From Bettongia penicillata ogilbyi (Eukaryota > Chordata > Mammalia > Diprotodontia > Potoroidae), in NCBI GenBank assembly GCA_023548195.1, contig JAJHZJ010000220.1:3038370-3102369 (forward strand): DNA of 64,000 bases. The letters run 5' to 3'. Made by a program: the position numbers and the translations under genes. The notes under the pieces were generated by a model. The model made no database searches and had not been told where the DNA came from. It was given only the letters and a program-made list of their open reading frames with translations. The first letter of the stretch is position 1. The number at the start of each line of letters is the position of its first letter. Of the stretch, positions 1 to 12,530 are shown in pieces.

Positions 1-1095
1 AAGGGGAGAAAAAATAAGACTAAAGAAGGGTTACTTTCTTGGTGAATAGATATATTCTCTCATCCTTTTGGATGAGGAAGAACAATGCTGGCAATCAGGC
101 AAAGACATAGAAGAGAAGGCTTCTGTATCCCAAAATCTGAAATAAATATTCAATGATCTCAGACCATCGAATAGCTCAAAAAGGATTTTGAAAAGCAAGT
201 TAGACAGGTGGAAGAAAAACTGGGAAGAGAAATGAGAGAGATGCAAGAAAATTATGAAAAGCTGGTCAACACCTTTCTAAAGGAGACCCCAAAAATACTG
301 AAGAAAATAAAACCTTTAAAAAGAGACTGACTCAATTGGCAAAAGAGGCTGAAAAAGTCAATGAGGAGAAGAATGCTTTAAAAAGCAGAATTAGCCAAAT
401 GGAAAAGGAGGTTCAAAAGCTCACTGAAGAAAATAGTTCTTTAAAAATTAAAATGGAACAGATGGAGACTAATGATTTTATAAGAAACCAAGGAATCATA
501 AAATAAAACCAAAAGAAGAATAAAATGGAAGGTAATGTGAAATTTCTCATTAGGAAAACAGCTGACTTGGAAAATAGATCCAGAAGAGACAATTTGAAAA
601 TTATGGGACTACTTGAAAGCCGTAACCAAAAAAGGAGCTTGTACATCATCTTTCATGAAGTTATCGAGGACAACTGGCCTGATATTCTAGAACAACGGGG
701 CAAAATAAATGTTGAAAAAATCCACTGATCACCTCCTTAAAGAGATCCAAAAATAGAAAATCCTAGGAACATTGTAGTGAAATTCCAGAGTTCCCAGGTC
801 AAGGATCAAATATTGCAAGCATCTAGAAAAAACAATTTGAGTATTGTGGAAAATACAATCAGGATAACACAAGATCTAGCAGCTTCTACATTAAGGGATT
901 GAAGGGCAAGGAATATTATATTTCAGAAGTCAAGGAAACTAGGATTAAAAGCAAGAATCACCTCCTTAGCAAAACTGAGTATAATACTTCAAGGGAAAAA
1001 TGGTCTTTCAATGAAATGTATTCTTGATGAAAATACCAGAGCTGAAAAGAAAATTTCACTTTCAAACAGAAGAATCAAGAGAAGCATGAAAAGGT
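1..1095 (+). pseudogene. HAL1/L1 ORF1 remnant (RNA-binding chaperone)
   Basis: ORF1p of L1-type elements is a cytoplasmic RNA-binding protein: an N-terminal coiled coil, an RRM and a C-terminal domain that coats the element RNA. Translated pieces here show the Glu/Lys-rich coiled coil (about 180-470), then a stretch containing ENRSRRDNLKIMGLLES and the PDILEQ block (about 560-720), and a C-terminal region near 780-1020. Frames are broken several times; for example the open segment 525-728 ends at a TGA. A former stop lies near 1095, just before the linker to the 3' region. Not functional. Confidence 0.75.
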
Positions 1096-1201
1096 AAACA
1101 GGAAAGAAAAATCATAAGTTGCACTGTTTGCATTCTTACATGGAAAGATAATATTTGTAACTCTTGAAACTCTTTTCAGTATCTGGGTAGCTGGTGGGAT
1201 T

Positions 1202-1234
1202 ATACACACACACAATATCACACACACACACACG

Positions 1235-1275
<41 letters not shown>

Positions 1276-1276
1276 G

Positions 1277-1318
<42 letters not shown>

Positions 1319-1369
1319 CAGAGAGAGACAGAGAAACAAAGACAGAGACAGAGAGGGAGAGAGAGAACA
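1202..1369 (+). repeat. Compound (CA)n(TA)n(GA)n microsatellite inside HAL1
   Basis: The sequence runs from CA repeats through TA repeats to GA/CAGA repeats. It sits about 110 bp downstream of the ORF1 end. Other HAL1 copies in the window carry a compound dinucleotide array at the same relative place (11229-11289, 55022-55310, and a stub near 63952). Open frames across it are low-complexity artefacts. Confidence 0.95.
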
Positions 1370-2187
1370 CAGGGTGAGTTGAATAAGAAGGGATCATATC
1401 TAAAAATATGTAATGAAGGGGTGAGAGGAATATATTGGAAGGAAAAAGGAAGAAATGGAATAAGGCAATTTATCTCTCATAAAAGAGGCAAGAAAAAGAC
1501 TTTTCAACTGAGGGAAAAGGAGGGAGCTGAGAGGGAAAACGTAAAGCTTACTCTCATCACATTTCACTCAAGGAAGCAATAAAATGCACACTGATTTTGA
1601 TATGAAAACCTATCTTACAATACAGGAAAGTGGGGAAGAATGGGATAAGCAGGGTATGGAAATTATGGAAGGGAGGGCAAGGGGAGGAGGGAACAATTAT
1701 ACATCAACACTCTTTGGGAAGGAGAAGGTCAAAAACAAAATAGAAGAAATAAGGGGCAGGATAGGATGGAGGGTAATATATTTAGTCTTACACAACATGA
1801 CTATTATGGAAGTCATTTGCAAAACTAAGCATACATAGCCTGTATGGAATTGCTTACCTTCCCAATGTGGATGTGTGGGAAGGGAGGAAGGAAGAGAAGT
1901 TGGGACTCAAAGTTTTAGGAACAACTGTTGAGTGTTTCTCTTCCATAAAACTGGGAAATAAAAAATACAGATAATGCGGTAGAGAAATTTATCTTGCCCT
2001 ACAGGAATAAAGCTATGAAGGGAAGAGGAATGTTAAAAGGGAAGGCAGATTGGTAATAGAGGTAATTAAAATGCTCAGCGTTTTGAGGTTGGCGAAGGGA
2101 GAGATGCAGAGAAAATTTAGGACTCAAAATCTTGTGGAAATGAATGTTGAAAACTTGAAAAAAATAAATTAAAAAAATAAAAATAAA

Positions 2188-3705
2188 GGATAGGGTAGAC
2201 ACTATAAAATATTTAGGAGTTTACCTGCAAAAACAAGTACAGGGACTATATAAGCACAACTACAAGACATTTTTTGCACAAATAGAGTCAGATCTAAGTA
2301 AGTGGGAAAACAGCAGATGCTCATGGGTAGGCTGAGTCAATACAATAAAAATGACAATTCTAACTAAATTCATTTAACTATTTAGTACTGTAGCAATTAA
2401 ACTATCAGATAATTATTTTCTAGAGCTGCAAAAAAATAGTACCAAAATTCATCTGGAAGAACAAAAGGTTCAGAATATCAAGGGGACTCATGAAAATAAA
2501 TGCTACAGAAGGTGCTATCAGACATCAAATTGTTTTATAAGACAGCAGTTATCAAAACCACTTGTTAGTGGATGAGAAACAGAAGGGTAGGCAAGTGTAA
2601 TATGCTAGATACTCAATACACCATAGACAATGACTATAGCAATATATTGTTTGATAAACCCAAGGGCCCCAGCTTCTGGGATAGGAACTCACTGTTTGAC
2701 AAAATTGCTGGGAAAACTGGATAAAAGTGTGGTGGAAACTAGGTATACATCAATTCCTGACACCGTATACAAGAATAAAATCCAAATGGGTAGAAAGATT
2801 GATCCTATGGACAACTTGGTGGAGCAATGAATAGTGTATTTATTAGATTTATGTAGAAGGGAAAAATTTTCGACTAAAGAAGAGATTGAAAGCATTATGA
2901 AGTGCAAGCTGGATAATTTTTATTACATTAAACTCAAAAGTTTTGGATAGCCAAACCCAATGCAACCAAAATTCAGAGGCATATAGAAAACTGAGAAAGA
3001 ATTTTTACAGCTAATATCAGTGATAAAGACTGATATTTCTTGAATATATAGAGAACTGAGTGAAATGTACAACAATACAACTCATTCCCCAATTGATAAA
3101 TGGTCAAAGGATATGAACAGGCAATTTTCAGAAAGAAATTAAAGATATCTATAGTCATATGAAAAAATGTTCTAAATAACTTTTGATTAGAGAGATGCAA
3201 ATCAACACCACTTTGAGGTACCACATCACACCTATCAGATTGGCAAACATGACAGAACAGGAAGATGAAAAATTTTGGAGAGTATGTGGGAGAATTGGAA
3301 CACTAATACATTGTTGGTGGAGCTGTGAGCTGATCAAACTATTCTGGAGGGAAATTTGGAGCTATGCCCAAACGGCTACAAAAATATGCATACCCTTTGA
3401 CCCAATAATGCCCCTTCTAAAACTATATCCCTATGAGATCATACAAATGGGAAAAATATTTATAGCAGCACTCTTTGTGGTGGCCAAAAACTGGAAATCA
3501 AGATGATGGCCCTCAATTAGGGAATGAACGAATAAATTATGGTATATGAATGTAATGGAATACTGTTGTGCTATAAGAAATGATGAACAGGAAGATTTCA
3601 GAGAGGCTTGGAAATACTTAAATGATCTGATGCTGAGCAAAAGGAGCAGAACCAGGAGAACTTTGTGCACAGCAACGACCACAGTGTGCAAGATATATTT
3701 TTCTG
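2188..3705 (+). pseudogene. L1 ORF2 C-terminal half, broken
   Basis: ORF2p is the endonuclease/reverse transcriptase of L1. Only the part after the RT palm remains. The best preserved stretch (3183-3506) is the Cys/His-rich C-terminal segment, with IGTLIHCWWSCELIK followed by IPFDPIMPLL, the zinc-knuckle region of L1 proteins. Upstream parts (2188-3180) align by eye with the thumb region in mixed frames with many stops. No catalytic domain survives here. Confidence 0.8.
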
Positions 3706-4085
3706 GGAGACCTGGAACTTCGTAGCAATGCAAAGATTTTAAAAAATTTCCAATGGTCTTCTAAGGCAAAATGCCTTCCACATCCAGAGAAAGATCTATG
3801 GAATTCAACCTCAGAATATAGGAAATCATTTTTTGGATGTATTATTTTTTTATTAGATGATTTCTCCCATTCATTTTAATTCTACACAGCATGACTATAG
3901 TGAAAATGTATTCAATAGGAACATATATGTAAACCTTATATAAAATTGTATTCCATTTTGGTGAGGAAGGGTGGAGGGAGGAGAGAGGGAGGGAGAAAAA
4001 TCTAAATTATATAGTAGTGATTGTACAACACTGAAAATAAGTAAAATTAATTTTAAAGAAAGTAAAAATAAATAAAATGAAAATA
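2188..4085 (+). mobile_element. L1 LINE, 5'-truncated 3' part
   Basis: The element begins inside ORF2 and runs through the C-terminal domain, the 3' UTR with a G-rich tract (gtggagggaggagagaggga near 3970) and an A-rich tail ending about 4085. The same 3' UTR pattern occurs near 17950-18127 and 62595-62765. Truncation at the 5' side is the usual result of incomplete target-primed reverse transcription. Alternatively the upstream part was separated by the adjacent HAL1. Confidence 0.85.
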
Positions 4086-4899
4086 AATAATTTCTCAGAA
4101 GCAATCACTGAACCCAGTATGAGGTCATACTTTTGGCATTGTTAATAATTTTCAGGGAACACCATAGTCTACTTTTCCATCCCCCCTTCCAGCAAGATAG
4201 TTTGGTAAAGACAAGAAATTTCCTAAAGGTGAAAATAACTAAATGAATTGTAAAAAGAAGTTATTCTCTAGATTTATTTGTGATAAATACACCATCTCTC
4301 CTTTCCAGAAAACATTCTAAACAGAGAGAATTCATCTATACATAGCTTTGTCATAGGCAGATAGGAAGTATGATTAGTTCCAAGCATCTGTATAGCATGT
4401 TTACAGGACATGAGAGCCATAAATCTCAGAAGCCTGACACCATATGGGCCTGATTTGTGAAGTGAATGTTATTCTTGTGCTAAATATAAGAGGAAAAGAT
4501 GAAGATGAAAAAGAGTTATAAGGCCCAAAGCATGTACTATTATTGCTATGCAACAGAGTCATTCTTCTGAGTGTAAGAAAAAAAATGGAATAAACCACTG
4601 TATTTCCCAGCATTACTTGAAGACCTTTAGTCCCACATAGGCATTGTTGTGTAGACAAATGGAAGAAAAAGATTCAAACCACATAGAGAATTTGCTCTTA
4701 CTTTACTTTTTGCTTAACTAGCTGCAAGCACAATTTTGAGATTCATCAAAATCATTAGGACTTGTAGACATTACATTGTTCTGGGAATGAGAGGGGCAAG
4801 AACAAAAATGAGACTTTTTTTTACTGTTTACATATACATAAGTACAAGTTATTTTGTGTGAGAGAGTACTGACAAAGGGAAGGCTATAGAAAGACTTCA
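4086..4899. other. Unassigned sequence
   Basis: About 0.8 kb between an L1 tail and L2. I see no convincing repeat family, RNA gene or coding frame. The open frames at 4401-4658 and 4718-4900 (-) are short, have no recognisable domain, and are probably chance. Confidence 0.5.
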
Positions 4900-5760
4900 C
4901 ATGAAAGCATCTGAGTTAATTTTTGAAACAAGTTTGGACTTCTGAGAGGGAGGCATTCAACCCTCACGTGAGGGCATTCTATGAGAAGATAAAAGAATAT
5001 TAAATGGAATACAAAAAATGGTTTTGTTAGTGTATTTTTGAGAGATCATTCAACTTTTTAGAATACTGAATGTATGAAGGCACTAACAAGAGATAAATTC
5101 ATAAATATAGGTTCGAGGTAGATCAAGAATGACTTTCAATACGTTTTTATATTTATATAGGTAAAAAGGAGAGATTTTTTTAAGCTCAAAATTGACATGT
5201 TTTGATGGTCAAGAAAGGTTATTTTGTGAATGGAAATGGATCAGAGAAGTGAGAAAATATTTATCATCCGAGAGACCAATTAGACAAGTGTTGTAATCAT
5301 CTTAGAGTAATGTTAGGAGGAGCTGAACTAAGGTAGTAATCTCACAAATAGAGTGAAGAAGATGGTTAGCAGACATAATTCAGAGGTAGAATCATTAAGA
5401 TTTGGCAACTGAATGAATATTAGGAGAGAGGTAAAAGAAAAAATTAAGGATGAGAATTTGAAAGAGTGGGGAAATGGTCTATTCAATAGAACAATGGAAA
5501 TTTGGAGAAGTGGCAATAGTAGAGAGGATAATGTTCTTTTTTGTGCTATGAATAGGGGTTCCTTTTAAACGTGATCAACAGACCAACAGCAAGTCATTTT
5601 AATAGAAAGACTAGAGATAGAGAAATTGATCCTAGGAATGAGGATCATACCTTTCTGAGAGACTGGAATCACAAAAATTATTTAAAAAAATAGATGAATT
5701 TGGAGTTGAAGTTTTGAGGGGGAAAGGGAGCTCATGCCAGATTGCCACAAATTTTTCAGT
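4900..5760 (-). mobile_element. L2 LINE fragment, old
   Basis: The plus strand reads as degraded antisense of the L2 reverse-transcriptase and post-RT region. Landmarks include 'ggaggagctgaactaaggta' (5318-5337), the gaatcattaagatttggcaactga block (5390-5413) and a 'gggggaaagg' motif near 5720. These match the well-known antisense L2 pattern. Many indels; no usable frame. Confidence 0.6.
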
Positions 5761-5764
5761 ATAG

Positions 5765-5900
5765 AAGAAAATTTGATTTTTTAATCAATGAATATAATTC
5801 TTATTAAGAGTCTATTATATGCAAAGTAATTTTCTAAGTACTTGGAATATAAGTAGAAAAGTGAGAACATTAATGTTTCCATTGTAATAAAAGAAATAAT
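5765..5900 (-). mobile_element. L2 3'-end fragment
   Basis: The stretch 'tattaagagtctattatatg' and the text after it follow the antisense L2 3' end (attgagcacctactatgtgccaggcac type) but are strongly diverged. It is a separate piece, because its 3' end lies to the right of the internal L2 sequence at 4900-5760. Confidence 0.45.
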
Positions 5901-6189
5901 ACATATGGCGGATTTCATTTGCAATTAATGCATTTGCATTAAATAGTAATGAAAAGTAACTTGTTTAAACATAGATGTGAACATTATGACTTATACTCAA
6001 CTACATAGTAATGCCCTTGCAAAACAAGTTCCTGAATTCCACTGTAAATAGTAAAATGTTAAGTTGAAGTTATAATTGATCTAGAATGGTGATTTTTCCA
6101 TGGGCAAATAATCAAATATCTTTCTTTTTTATAGCTCAATACCTTTCTATTTTACTGGAGAAGTGGTTTTAATAGCAAAGTTTCCATAA

Positions 6190-6340
6190 AGTAAGATAAG
6201 CTTATTCGACATATGACTAGCCTCTAAGCTCCAACAGTGTAGGGGACATATAATATCAAAAGTTTGTAACTCTTTTAAAGTCTACTATGGTAGCATGCCA
6301 TGTAAATGGTAGGTGCTTAATATATATTTGTTGCCATGAT
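6190..6340 (+). mobile_element. L2/MIR-type 3' end, short
   Basis: A 'ctctaagctccaacagtgta' block is followed by 'aatggtaggtgcttaatata' at 6306-6325. Together they resemble the plus-sense L2 (or MIR) terminus (gtaagctccttgaggg ... tagtaggtgcttaataaatg). Diverged, so the call is tentative. Confidence 0.45.
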
Positions 6341-6444
6341 AGCTTTTTGTTATTCAATAGCTTCAGTCTCATACAATTCTTCAATGTCCTATTTGGGATT
6401 TTCTTGGTGAAGATACTAAACAATTTGCCCTTTCCTACTCTAGC

Positions 6445-6585
6445 TCACATTATAGATTAGGAATCTGAGGCAAAGAGGGTTAAGCAAGTTCCCTAGTTAT
6501 ATAAGTAATAAGTGTCTGAGGCCAGATTTGAACTGAGGTCTTCCTAACTCTAAGCCCAGTACTCTATCCACTGTCTTATCTAAAT
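6445..6585 (-). mobile_element. tRNA-derived SINE (MIR/MON type)
   Basis: The reverse complement contains 'cagtggatagagtactgggc' and the B-box-like gttcaaatctgg, followed by the core 'aggaatctgaggcaaagagg' in antisense. This is the classic head and core of tRNA-derived mammalian SINEs. It is internally diverged and is a retroposon, not a tRNA gene. Confidence 0.75.
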
Positions 6586-7373
6586 TTTACATCAAAAAGC
6601 ATTTTTATTTGGTATTTTACCTTCTCTCTGAACAATTTCATCTATCACACTGTAGTAACAAAATAACATACAGCGTTTCTTTGAATCTTCTCTCTGAAAC
6701 TGATCCATGATAGAACACATTTTATTAAATTTTTTTTTCATTTTTCCTAGTCAAGAGTTTAGGTTTCAAAGTTGGATTGAATTTGTCACATTATGGCTAC
6801 AACTTTTATGGCACTACTCTTTATAATGTGTATTTTTTTTACACTGCTTTAATCATAGGTTGGGATCAGCTTGAACTTAAATTATCTTCTTGAACAAATC
6901 TTAGCACAATGGGTCAGAAAGCAATTGTTTATTACATTAATCACATCAGTCTGTGCTCTCCCACATGGCTCAAGCTATAAGGAATGAAATTGTCCATAAA
7001 TGAGACTTACTGTCCTTCAATGCCTCCTTTATATTGTACTACAGTATTTCAAGTTCCTCTTGGTTCTACAATAAATATCCTGCAGATTCAAATGTGGTCC
7101 TGTCTTCAACTATTTGTCAAAATAGTAGACAGATTGAATTTTACTTTGTTTAATTGTACCATTCCATTCCCATTTTGAAAGGGATTAAAACACTTCTTTT
7201 ATTCTGTGTACACAGGCAGAAACAAACTACACTACATATAAACAAAGGTAAAAGAAAGTTTGAGGAAGAGACATGTAGGTGTATGTCAGTATAACTTAGG
7301 AATGGGTTCCGTCCTTAAAAAAAAATGATTAAATGCCTAATTTTAGCCAGAGTGTTTTGCCATATTATGCAGA

Positions 7374-7377
<4 letters not shown>
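6586..7377. other. Unassigned AT-rich sequence
   Basis: No repeat family, RNA gene or credible exon seen. The open frame at 6984-7178 (+) has no recognisable motif. Confidence 0.45.
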
Positions 7378-7426
<49 letters not shown>

Positions 7427-7428
7427 AT
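7378..7428 (+). repeat. (TA)n(TG)n microsatellite
   Basis: Perfect TA repeats pass into TG repeats, followed by a short ATA array and a purine-rich (gaaagag) tract at 7455-7565 that borders the next L1 fragment. Confidence 0.95.
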
Positions 7429-7579
7429 GCATATAATAATAATAATACCCCTAGTACACTCATCTGAGAAAGAGGGAAAGAGAAAGAAAGAAAAAGAGGA
7501 GAAGAAAGGCCAGGAAAAGAGAAGAGAATGAGAAGATGGAGTGGGAGAAGGCAAGAAAGTGAAATATAATTGGACAAGA

Positions 7580-8461
7580 GAGAGACATTCCCAATTAATA
7601 AATGGCCAAAGAATATTAACAGGTAGTTTTCAGATAAAGAAATTGAAACTATCTATAACCATATGAAAAAAATGCTCAGAATACTTATTTGTTAGAGAAA
7701 TGCACATCAAAATAATTCTTACGCACTACAGCATACCTGCCAGATTGGATAACGTGACAAAACAAGAAAATGAGAAATGCTGGAGATGTGACAAAATTGG
7801 AACACTAAAGCACTGTTGGTGGACTTATAAACTGATCCAACCATTGTGTAGAGCAATTTTTAGCTATGCCAATAGTGCTATAAAATGTGCATATCCTTTC
7901 ACCAAGCAACACGACTTCTAGGGCTGTATTCCAAAGATATTATAAAAAGGAGAAAAGGACTTACATGCAAAAAAATATTTATAGCACCTCTTCTTCAAGG
8001 AGAACAAAAACTGGAAACTGAGGGGATATGCATCAGTTGGGGAATAGATGAACAAGGTGTGGTATATAATTGAATTCTATTGTGCTATAAGAAATGATTA
8101 ACAGGAAAACTTCAGAAAAAGTTGGAAACACTTATATGAAATGATGATGAGTGAAATGAGGAAAACTAGGAAAACCTTGTACACAGTAGCAGTGGCATTA
8201 AGAAATAACTAACTGATAAACTTAGCTCTTCTCAGCAATATAAGGATCTAAGGCTACTCTAAAAGACTAATGATGAAAGATACTATTCACATATAGAGAA
8301 AGATCTATGGAGTCTGAATGGAGATAGAAGCGTACTCTTTGGTCTTTCTCTTTTTCCTTTTGCTTTGGTTTTTCTTTCTAGTGATTTCTCCCAAACATTC
8401 TAATTCTTCTTTACAACATGATTAATGTGAAAACATGTTTAATAAGAATTTATTTCTAGAG
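7580..8461 (+). mobile_element. Older L1 3' part, left half (host of nested L1)
   Basis: A 5'-truncated L1: ORF2 C-terminus (7580-8200), then 3' UTR. The zinc-knuckle region reads NEKCWRCDKIGTLKHCWW at about 7770-7823, so the CWR-C...HCWW pattern survives in part. The 3' UTR stops at 'aagaatttatttctaga' (8444-8460). The rest of the same UTR resumes at 18128, showing that this L1 was split by the full-length L1 between them. Confidence 0.8.
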
Positions 8462-9399
8462 GACAGACTAGAAGGTCGACAGGAAGGATCAGGTGCTCAG
8501 GGTTGGAGGAGCACACAGCACACAGGCTGTACCAGCATGGTTCCTGCCACGACAGGGCCAAACAGGAAGCTCCTGGTGGTCTGAGGTAATGACTACACTG
8601 TAGAATCTTTGGCATATCAGCCTAGGACAGGAGTCCAGTGGTACTGAGTGAGAGACCCTGGAGCCCCAGGTAACTGTAGCAACTGCTCCTGAGTCTATCA
8701 GCACATAGATTAAATGGTTGTAAATACTTACTTAAACTTTCGAGAGCCCAGATGATGGAGTGATCAGTAAATGCTGTAACCCTCCACTTGCTGACCTTGA
8801 AAAACCTATAAAGTACTTCTGCAGGAAAAAAAATCTAGAATAGTGGTATCAGTTCAAGGGGCAAACAGTCTCTCAGCCCCTGAGACAAGAAAAATCACAA
8901 ATGTGGGTCCCTCTTACTGAGGTTGAAGGGTATCAGTGCAGGACCAGAGCTGTCCCAGATAACCCCACCTCAACAAACTGGGAGGAGATCCTGAACCTCA
9001 GGGGAATTGAGACTGCAACCACCAACACCAGGACCCCAGATGTGGCTCAGCACCACAGGGGATTCAAGAAGAAACTAGTGCAGAAGAGTTCACAAGACTC
9101 TGAGCTTGCCTATGCTCTAGTTCAGCAGAAGAGACCTCCTGAAGCCTGAAAATCCCTTCTCCACAATTAGCACAGATAGCTCCAGGGTAACTCCTTGGAA
9201 ACTCAGAAAGACTTGACCAGGCCTCTAATTTCCAACACCACCGAGCTCAGCACCAAGTAAGCATTTTAGCTTCTAGCTGAAAGCCCCAGAGGCCACAACG
9301 TAGAAATCCTCAAGTTTTAGGCACAAGAACTGTGGGGCAGAAGGCCCTGTGACTCAGAAGCAGAGATCTACTTTAAAAGCCAGGAAAAGGGTGACAGTT
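8462..9399 (+). promoter_or_regulatory. L1 5' UTR (former internal promoter)
   Basis: About 0.94 kb of less AT-rich, non-coding sequence between the insertion boundary and the ORF1 start. L1 5' UTRs hold the internal RNA polymerase II promoter; that role is inferred from position, and I can point to no specific factor site. The short frame at 8901-9149 is not conserved in the other L1 copies. Confidence 0.6.
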
Positions 9400-10422
9400 A
9401 TGAGTAAGAAGCAAGACTGAAAAGAAAAGACCATAGAATTTTTCTATTGGGACAAGGACCAAAACAAGAATACCAAAGACATCAGCATTGAGACTATGCT
9501 CCCATCTGAAACTTCAGAAGGGAATATGCACTCAAGCCCAAAGAGCATTCTGTGAAGAACTCAAGAAGTATTCTAAAAGGCAACTTAGAGAAATAGAAGA
9601 AAAATTGGCCAGTTATTTTTAAAGGTATGAAAAAAGAACTCACTGAAGAGAACAGTTCCTTAAATTGTACAAATGGAAAAGGAAGTACAAAACCTATCTG
9701 GAAAAAAAAAAAAAAACTCCTTATGTGGAAAAATTGGACAGATGGAAAATGAGATGCAAAAGTTAACTGAAGAAAACAATTTGACAAAAATTGGAACTGG
9801 GCAAGGAGAAGCTAATCACTGTATGAGACATCAAGAATAATGCAAACAGAACCTAAGGAATTAAAATATAAAAGAAACTGTAAAATATATAATTGGAAAA
9901 ACAACTGACCTGAAAAACAGACCTTGGTGCTGATAGGATAGAATATCTAAGAATTACTGGTCTACCAGAAAGTCATGATAAAAAAGAGCCTGTACCATAA
10001 TCTTCCAAGAAATCATCAAGGAAAACTGCCCAGAAATCTTAGAATCAGAGGACAAAATAGTCATCAAAATAATCCACCCTTTACCTCCTGAAAGGGATCC
10101 CAAACTAAAAACATCAAGGAATATCATTGCCAAATTCCAGTAGTAACAAGTGAATTAGAAAATACTGCAGGTAGCCAGAAAGAAGCAATTCACATATCAA
10201 GGTACTACAGTCAAGATCACACAGGACCTTGCAACTTCTAAAGGGAAGGAGTTAGAATATGATATTCTTTAAGGCAAAAGAGCTGGGACTACAACCAAGG
10301 ATCAATTATGGAGAAAAACTGAGCATAATATTTCAGGCAAGGAGATAGATATTCAATGAAATTGAATGGATTTCCAGACTGTCCTGATGAAAAAGCTGGA
10401 GCTCCATAGAAAATCTGATTTT
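9400..10422 (+). pseudogene. L1 ORF1, first part, broken
   Basis: The start is taken at ATG 9400 because MSKKQ is also the beginning of the ORF1 of the minus-strand L1 (47401). A TGA follows seven codons in. A Lys/Glu-rich coiled-coil region (9540-9830) precedes the RNA-binding part (about 9950-10350), where 'ITGLPESHD'-like and 'ILESEDK'-like blocks can be followed through frameshifts. The coding sequence is cut at 10422 by the HAL1 insertion. The last codons continue at 13319 (NFDFQTQ-type end). Confidence 0.75.
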
Positions 10423-11228
10423 TTAATTTGTTTTCAACATTCATTTTCACAAAATTATGAGTTCCAAATTTTCTTCCCACCTCTCCCCTCCCCCCACTCC
10501 AAAATGCTGAGCATTCCAATTACCCCTATCACCAGTCTGCTCTCCCTTCTAACATATTCTCTTTCCGTTATCCCCATTTTCTCTTTTGTCCTGTAGGGCA
10601 AGATAAATTTCTATACCCCATTACTTTTATTTCTCATTTCTTAGTTGTATGTAAGAACAATATTCAAGAGTTGTTCCCAAACATTTGAGTTCCAACTTCT
10701 CTTCATCCCTCCCTTCCCACCCATTCCCTTTGAGAAGTCAAGCAATTCAATATAAGCCATATCTGTGAAGTTATGCAAACGACCTCCACAGTAGTCATGT
10801 TGTGTAAGACTAACTAGATTTCCCTCCATCATATCCTGTCCCTCATTTCTTCTATTTTCTCTTTTGATCCTGTCCCTCCACAATAGTGTTGACTTTTAAT
10901 TGCTCCCTCCTTCCACTGTCCTCCCTTCCATCATCCTCCCCCACCCTGCTTATCCCCTTCTCCCCCATTTTCCTGTAAGGTAGGTTTTCATACCAAAATG
11001 TGTATGCATTTTATTCCTTCCTTTAGTTGAATGTGATGAGAGTAAGCTTCATGTTTTTTCTCTCACCTTCCCCCTTTTTCCCTCCACTGAAGTCTTTTAT
11101 TTTCCTCCTTTGTGAGAGATAATTTGCCCCATTCTATTTCTCCCTTTCTCCTTTCAATATATTTCTCTTTCACCCCTTAATTTCATTTTTTTAAAAATAT
11201 AATCCCATCCTATTCAATTCACCCTGTG

Positions 11229-11249
11229 CTCTCTCTCTCTCTCTCTCTC

Positions 11250-11289
<40 letters not shown>
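11229..11289 (-). repeat. (TC)n(TG)n microsatellite in HAL1
   Basis: CT repeats followed by GT repeats, in sense of the element (CA)n then (GA)n. It sits just 3' of ORF1, the same relative place as the arrays at 1202-1369 and 55022-55310. Confidence 0.95.
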
Positions 11290-11292
<3 letters not shown>

Positions 11293-11424
11293 GTGTGTAA
11301 TCCCACCAACTACCCAGATATTGAAAAAAGTTTCAAGAGTTACAAATATTGTATTTCCATGTAGGAATGAAAACAGTTCAACTATAAGTGCCTTATGATT
11401 TCACTTTGCTGTTTACCTTTTCAT

Positions 11425-12530
11425 GCTTCTCCTGATTCTTGTGTTTGAAAGTCAAATTTTCTTTTCAGCTCTGATCTTTTCATCAAAAATGCCTGAAAGT
11501 CCTTTATTTCATTGAAAGACAATTTTTACCCATGAAATATTATAGTAAGTTTTGCTGGGTAGCTGATCATTTGTTTAGTCCTAGTTACTATGACTTCTGG
11601 AAAATCATATTCCATGCACTTCAGTCTCTTAATGTAGAAGCTGCCAGATTGTGTTATCCTGATTGTGTTTCCACAATACTTGAATTGTTTCTTTCTAGTT
11701 GCTTGCAATATTTTCTCCTTGACCTGGAAACTTTGGAATTTAGCCACAATGTTCCTAGAAGTTTCTTTTTTTGGATCTCTTTCAAGAGGAGATTGGTGGA
11801 TTCTTTCAATATTTATTTTGCTCCCTGGTCCCAGAATATCAGGGCAGGTTTCCTTGATAATTTCATGAAAGATGATGTCTAGGTTCTTTTTTTTTTGGTC
11901 ATGGCTTTCAGGTAGTCCCATAATTTTCAAATTGTCTCTCCTGGATCTATTTTCCGGGTCAGCATTTTTTTTCCAGTGAGATATTTCACATTATTTTCCA
12001 TTTTTTTCATTGTTTTGGTTTTGTTTTGTGATTTCTTGTTTTCTCAGAAAATCATTAGCCTCCATCTCTTCCATTTCAATTTTTGAAGAATTATTTTCTT
12101 CCGTGACCTTTTGAGCCTCCTTTTCTAATTCTGCTTTTGAAAGTATTCTTCTCCTCATTGGCTTTTTGAACTTCTTTTACCAATTGAGTTAGCCTATTTT
12201 TAAAGGTGTTATTTTCTTCAGGATTTTTTGGAGTTTCCTTTAGCCAGGTGTTAACCTGCTTTGCATGCTTTCCTGGTACCTTTCTCATTTCTCTTCCCGT
12301 TGTTCCTCTACCTCTCTTACTTGATTTTCAAAATGCTTTTTGAGATATTCACCGGCCTGAGAACATTGAATATTTACTATGGATGTCTGGGATACAGAAG
12401 CCTTGACTTATATGTCTTTCCCTGATGGTAAGCATTTTTCTTCTTCATCTGAAAGGATGGGAGAAGATATCTGTTCACCAAAAAAGTAACCTTCTATGTT
12501 CTTCTTTTTTTCCCACTTTTTTGAGCACTT
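11425..12530 (-). pseudogene. HAL1 ORF1, broken
   Basis: Homologous to L1 ORF1p. The minus-strand frame 11526-11930 contains KIMGLPESHDQKKKN, then PDILGPGSKINIERIHQSP, then the RKKQFKYCGNTIRITQ block: the RRM to C-terminal domain. The frame 12091-12288 holds the coiled coil (NRLTQLVKEVQKANEE). These lie in different frames, separated by stops and indels, so no full-length protein is possible. Relatively well preserved compared with the other ORF1 copies. Confidence 0.8.

Larger units (their letters stand above)
1..2187 (+). mobile_element. HAL1 (half-L1) retrotransposon, 5' end outside window
   Basis: The order is an L1-type ORF1 remnant, then a purine-rich 3' region with no ORF2, then an A-rich end (aaaataaattaaaaaaataaa) near 2187. 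The same layout occurs on the minus strand at 10423-13318 and 54234-57306, where target-site duplications show that the ORF1-only unit is a complete insertion. That is why this copy is called HAL1 and not an L1 piece. An L1 ORF2 fragment in the same orientation follows at once, so this HAL1 may have inserted into an L1 whose 5' part lies left of the window. Confidence 0.75.

Noticed and set aside
8489..9149. Small genes in the GC-richer stretch (frames 8489-8704 and 8901-9149)
   Set aside because: The stretch is the 5' UTR of the full-length L1. The frames are not kept in the other L1 5' UTR (47402-48090).
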